Positions 62,292-64,000 of a stretch of DNA of 64,000 nt are shown here, one piece after another. The first letter of the stretch is position 1. Every line of letters begins with the position of its first letter. The notes under the pieces were generated by a model. It worked only from the letters and a program-made list of their open reading frames with translations. It was not told the DNA's origin and ran no database searches. Both the position numbers and the translations under genes were made by a program. The stretch comes from Hyphomonas sp. Mor2 (lineage in GTDB: Bacteria; Pseudomonadota; Alphaproteobacteria; Caulobacterales; Hyphomonadaceae): positions 3,472,001 through 3,536,000 of the forward strand of contig NZ_CP017718.1 of assembly GCF_001854405.1 (NCBI RefSeq), read 5' to 3'.

Positions 62292-62359
62292 GCATCTCGC
62301 TGCTTGACCGGAGGCTCCACGCACCTCAAATCTCTGCCAAGGAAATTTGCGGAGCATCC

Positions 62360-62950
62360 ATGGTACGCCTTGATGATGAAAATGACGCCAAACAGCTGAG
62401 CGAACCGAACGCGTTCTTGGAAGAAGCGCTGTTCAATGCGCGCACAATCATGCTCACCGGCGGCGTCGATGATAAACTCGCGCGCCGCGTCTGTGAGCGC
62501 CTGCTGGCTCTGGCATCGGACAGTGCTGATCCGATCCTGCTGGTGATTTCATCGCCTGGCGGGCACGTTGAGTCGGGCGACATGATCCATGACATGATCA
62601 AGTTTGTCGGGGCGCCGGTCAAAGTGCTCGGCTCCGGCTGGGTCGCCAGCGCGGGCGCCCTGATTTATTCGGCCGCGCAAAAGGAAAATCGCTACGCCTT
62701 GCCGAACACGCGTTTCCTGCTGCATGAACCGCGCGGCGGGGTCGGTGGTCAGGCTTCAGATGTGGAGATCCAGGTTCGCGAAATCGTTCGCATGCGCGAG
62801 CGCCTGAACAAGATCTTCGCGGATGCGACCGGTCAGCCGCTCAAGAAAATCGTTGAAGACACCGACCGTGACCACTGGATGAGCGCTGAAGAAGCGGTCA
62901 AATACGGTCTGGTTCACAAGATTGTGACGCATCATAGCGAAGTGAAATAG
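62360..62950 (+). CDS. ClpP-family serine protease, second class
   Basis: The 196-residue protein has the ClpP catalytic triad: Ser97 in GWVASAGALIYS, His122 in RFLLHEPRGG, and Asp171 in DTDRDHWMSAEEA, with SSPGGHVESGDMIHDMI forming the substrate-groove glycines. The Ser-containing motif is ASAG, not the usual ASMG of ClpP1. No clpX, clpA or tig is adjacent, so it is probably a second ClpP with specialised targets. GGAGC lies 5 bases before the ATG. Confidence 0.9.
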   Translation: MVRLDDENDAKQLSEPNAFLEEALFNARTIMLTGGVDDKLARRVCERLLALASDSADPILLVISSPGGHVESGDMIHDMIKFVGAPVKVLGSGWVASAGALIYSAAQKENRYALPNTRFLLHEPRGGVGGQASDVEIQVREIVRMRERLNKIFADATGQPLKKIVEDTDRDHWMSAEEAVKYGLVHKIVTHHSEVK

Positions 62951-63034
62951 CCGACTTTTTTCTGTCAGGTTTGTAAGGTGTAAAGGAATTCCGGGCAATT
63001 TCTCATACTCGAGCGTAGAGTATGGGGATAATCG

Positions 63035-64000
63035 ATGCCAGTTTGCCTGGGCGATTTTGTTGACACTGCAAAACCGATTTCCGCGTCTGCACCCTTGTCG
63101 CAGGTCGTCGAACGATTCCAGCGCGATCCCGATGCCGACTATTTCATCCTCGTACGTGACAAGCGGCCGGCGGGCCTGATCAGCCGCATTCAGGCGTTCG
63201 AATTCGCGGTCAGCAGCGGCGAAGAGAGCATGACACGCCTGCCGATCGGGGATCTGGTGACGGCCCGCGCCCTTATTCTCAAGGCGAGCACGACGGTCAG
63301 CGAATTCGTCACCAAGGCCGGGATCCAGATCAGCAAGCTGATGAGCCGCGGCTGTATCATTGTCGAAGACAAGCGCTTCAAAGGCGTCCTCAGTCCCGGC
63401 AAGTTTCAGGATGCCTTGATCGCCTCCTGTGCCGAGATCGAGTTTGATCCGATCACCTCGGATACGCTGGCGCCGGACGCCGAGAAAGCGCTTTCAAGTC
63501 CATTGCTCGGCACCCTGGCGCACGAGATCCGCACCCCGCTCACCGCGATCATGGGCCTGTCTGAAATGCTGTCCTCGCGCATCAAGGACGAGAATGACAA
63601 GGATATCGCCCAGACCATTGTCCGATCGAGCCAGACACTGGATCGCATTCTCACCGACACGCTGGACTATGCCAGCCTCGAAGCGGGGAACCTGACCATA
63701 CAGAAAGAGCGTGCGGATCTGTCTGAACTGGCCGACGACCTGCGCCAACTCTGGTCGACCGAAGCGTCCCGCCGCGGTCTGTCTTTCCGGGTCGGTTTTG
63801 TGCCGGAGGGACCGCATCTGATCGAAACAGATCTCGGTCGGATCCGGCAGATCGCAAGCAATCTGATCTCAAATGCCCTGAAGTTTACCCGTGAAGGCGA
63901 AGTCAGCGTCACGATTTCCACGCCGAACGACCGTCAGGGATTGAAACTCAAGCTCACTGTGACGGATTCAGGTCGCGGCCTGTCGGAACAGCAGCGTGAG
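63035..64000 (+). CDS. Sensor histidine kinase with CBS-like N-terminal domain, 3' truncated by window edge
   Basis: The first 322 codons are present. Residues 1-130 look like a pair of CBS-type or related small-ligand modules (PLSQVVERFQRDPDADYFILV, then RPAGLISRIQAFEFAVSSG and ISKLMSRGCIIVEDKRFKGVLS). They are followed by the HisKA motif TLAHEIRTPLTAI (His163) and an HATPase domain with the N-box SNLISNALKFT and the G1 box VTDSGRGLS near residue 320. There is no membrane helix, so it should sense an intracellular signal. The rest of the kinase and any receiver lie outside the window. ATG at 63035 has GGGGAT upstream. Confidence 0.85.
   Translation, partial: MPVCLGDFVDTAKPISASAPLSQVVERFQRDPDADYFILVRDKRPAGLISRIQAFEFAVSSGEESMTRLPIGDLVTARALILKASTTVSEFVTKAGIQISKLMSRGCIIVEDKRFKGVLSPGKFQDALIASCAEIEFDPITSDTLAPDAEKALSSPLLGTLAHEIRTPLTAIMGLSEMLSSRIKDENDKDIAQTIVRSSQTLDRILTDTLDYASLEAGNLTIQKERADLSELADDLRQLWSTEASRRGLSFRVGFVPEGPHLIETDLGRIRQIASNLISNALKFTREGEVSVTISTPNDRQGLKLKLTVTDSGRGLSEQQRE

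Noticed and set aside
1-64000. CRISPR arrays, tRNA or rRNA genes, IS elements, prophage or attachment sites
   Set aside because: I looked for regular repeats with spacers, tRNA-like folds, rRNA signature stretches, transposases, integrases and terminal inverted repeats on both strands and saw none.

Overview
The window is a 64 kb stretch of an alphaproteobacterial chromosome, most like the Hyphomonadaceae/Maricaulales relatives of Caulobacter. The evidence is high GC with dense, often overlapping genes; lineage-typical families (F1Fo-ATPase zeta/DUF1476, a TIGR02301-type secreted protein, a CC0125/CC1285-like lipoprotein, DUF3333-type PstA, single-chain indolepyruvate ferredoxin oxidoreductase); and an alphaproteobacterial LexA box (GTTC-N7-GTTC) before comM. 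I saw no rRNA, tRNA, IS element, prophage, CRISPR array or integrase. It reads as ordinary core chromosome with small lineage-specific proteins scattered through it.

Layout. 1-7.3 kb: a histidine kinase 5' end, SOS-controlled comM, a GFNL-repeat lipoprotein, gshB, a BON lipoprotein, yraN and rsmI on the minus strand, divergent from the LppC/LpoA-like lipoprotein gene. 7.3-18.3 kb: a short-chain dehydrogenase, a lipoprotein, an MscS channel, a PQQ-type sugar dehydrogenase fused to a cadherin-like domain, an aldehyde dehydrogenase, a HerA-like ATPase, a Rieske protein with apparently swapped domains coupled to a secreted esterase, and rimO. 18.3-25.2 kb: a small membrane protein, a dual-specificity phosphatase, a secreted protein behind a lux-box-like palindrome, DUF427, grxD, DUF1476, purC, a sulfotransferase, purS, a charged-repeat secreted protein, a GNAT enzyme and icd. 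25.3-32.6 kb: trmJ, a TIGR02301 protein, a D-2-hydroxyacid dehydrogenase, a double retropepsin-like protein, an SDR, an A/D/E-rich lipoprotein, a nitronate monooxygenase, and ald with its divergent Lrp regulator.

32.6-39.9 kb is the phosphate regulon on the minus strand: phoR, an RluA-type pseudouridine synthase, pstC, pstA, pstB, phoU and phoB, with a canonical 11-bp-phased Pho box just before pstC and no pstS. 40.0-46.0 kb is a tripartite RND efflux operon (outer membrane factor, adaptor, pump), followed by an M13 metallopeptidase carrying an EF-hand-like loop. 48.4-56.4 kb holds a DUF1801 protein, a thiolase, a DUF2332 protein, a beta-lactamase-fold hydrolase, and an Lrp regulator divergent from indolepyruvate ferredoxin oxidoreductase with a palindromic Lrp-like operator between them. 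56.4-64 kb holds an orphan TadG-like VWA protein, thyA, two lineage-specific proteins, a ClpP-family protease and the first 322 codons of a histidine kinase with a CBS-like N-terminus.

Functional themes are phosphate sensing and uptake, amino-acid oxidation under Lrp control (alanine and aromatic 2-oxoacids), envelope maintenance with many lipoproteins, and DNA/RNA housekeeping. The candidates I rate most likely to be new are the domain-swapped Rieske protein, the lux-box-like site before a secreted protein, the EF-hand insertion in the M13 peptidase and the double-DTGA protease-like protein.
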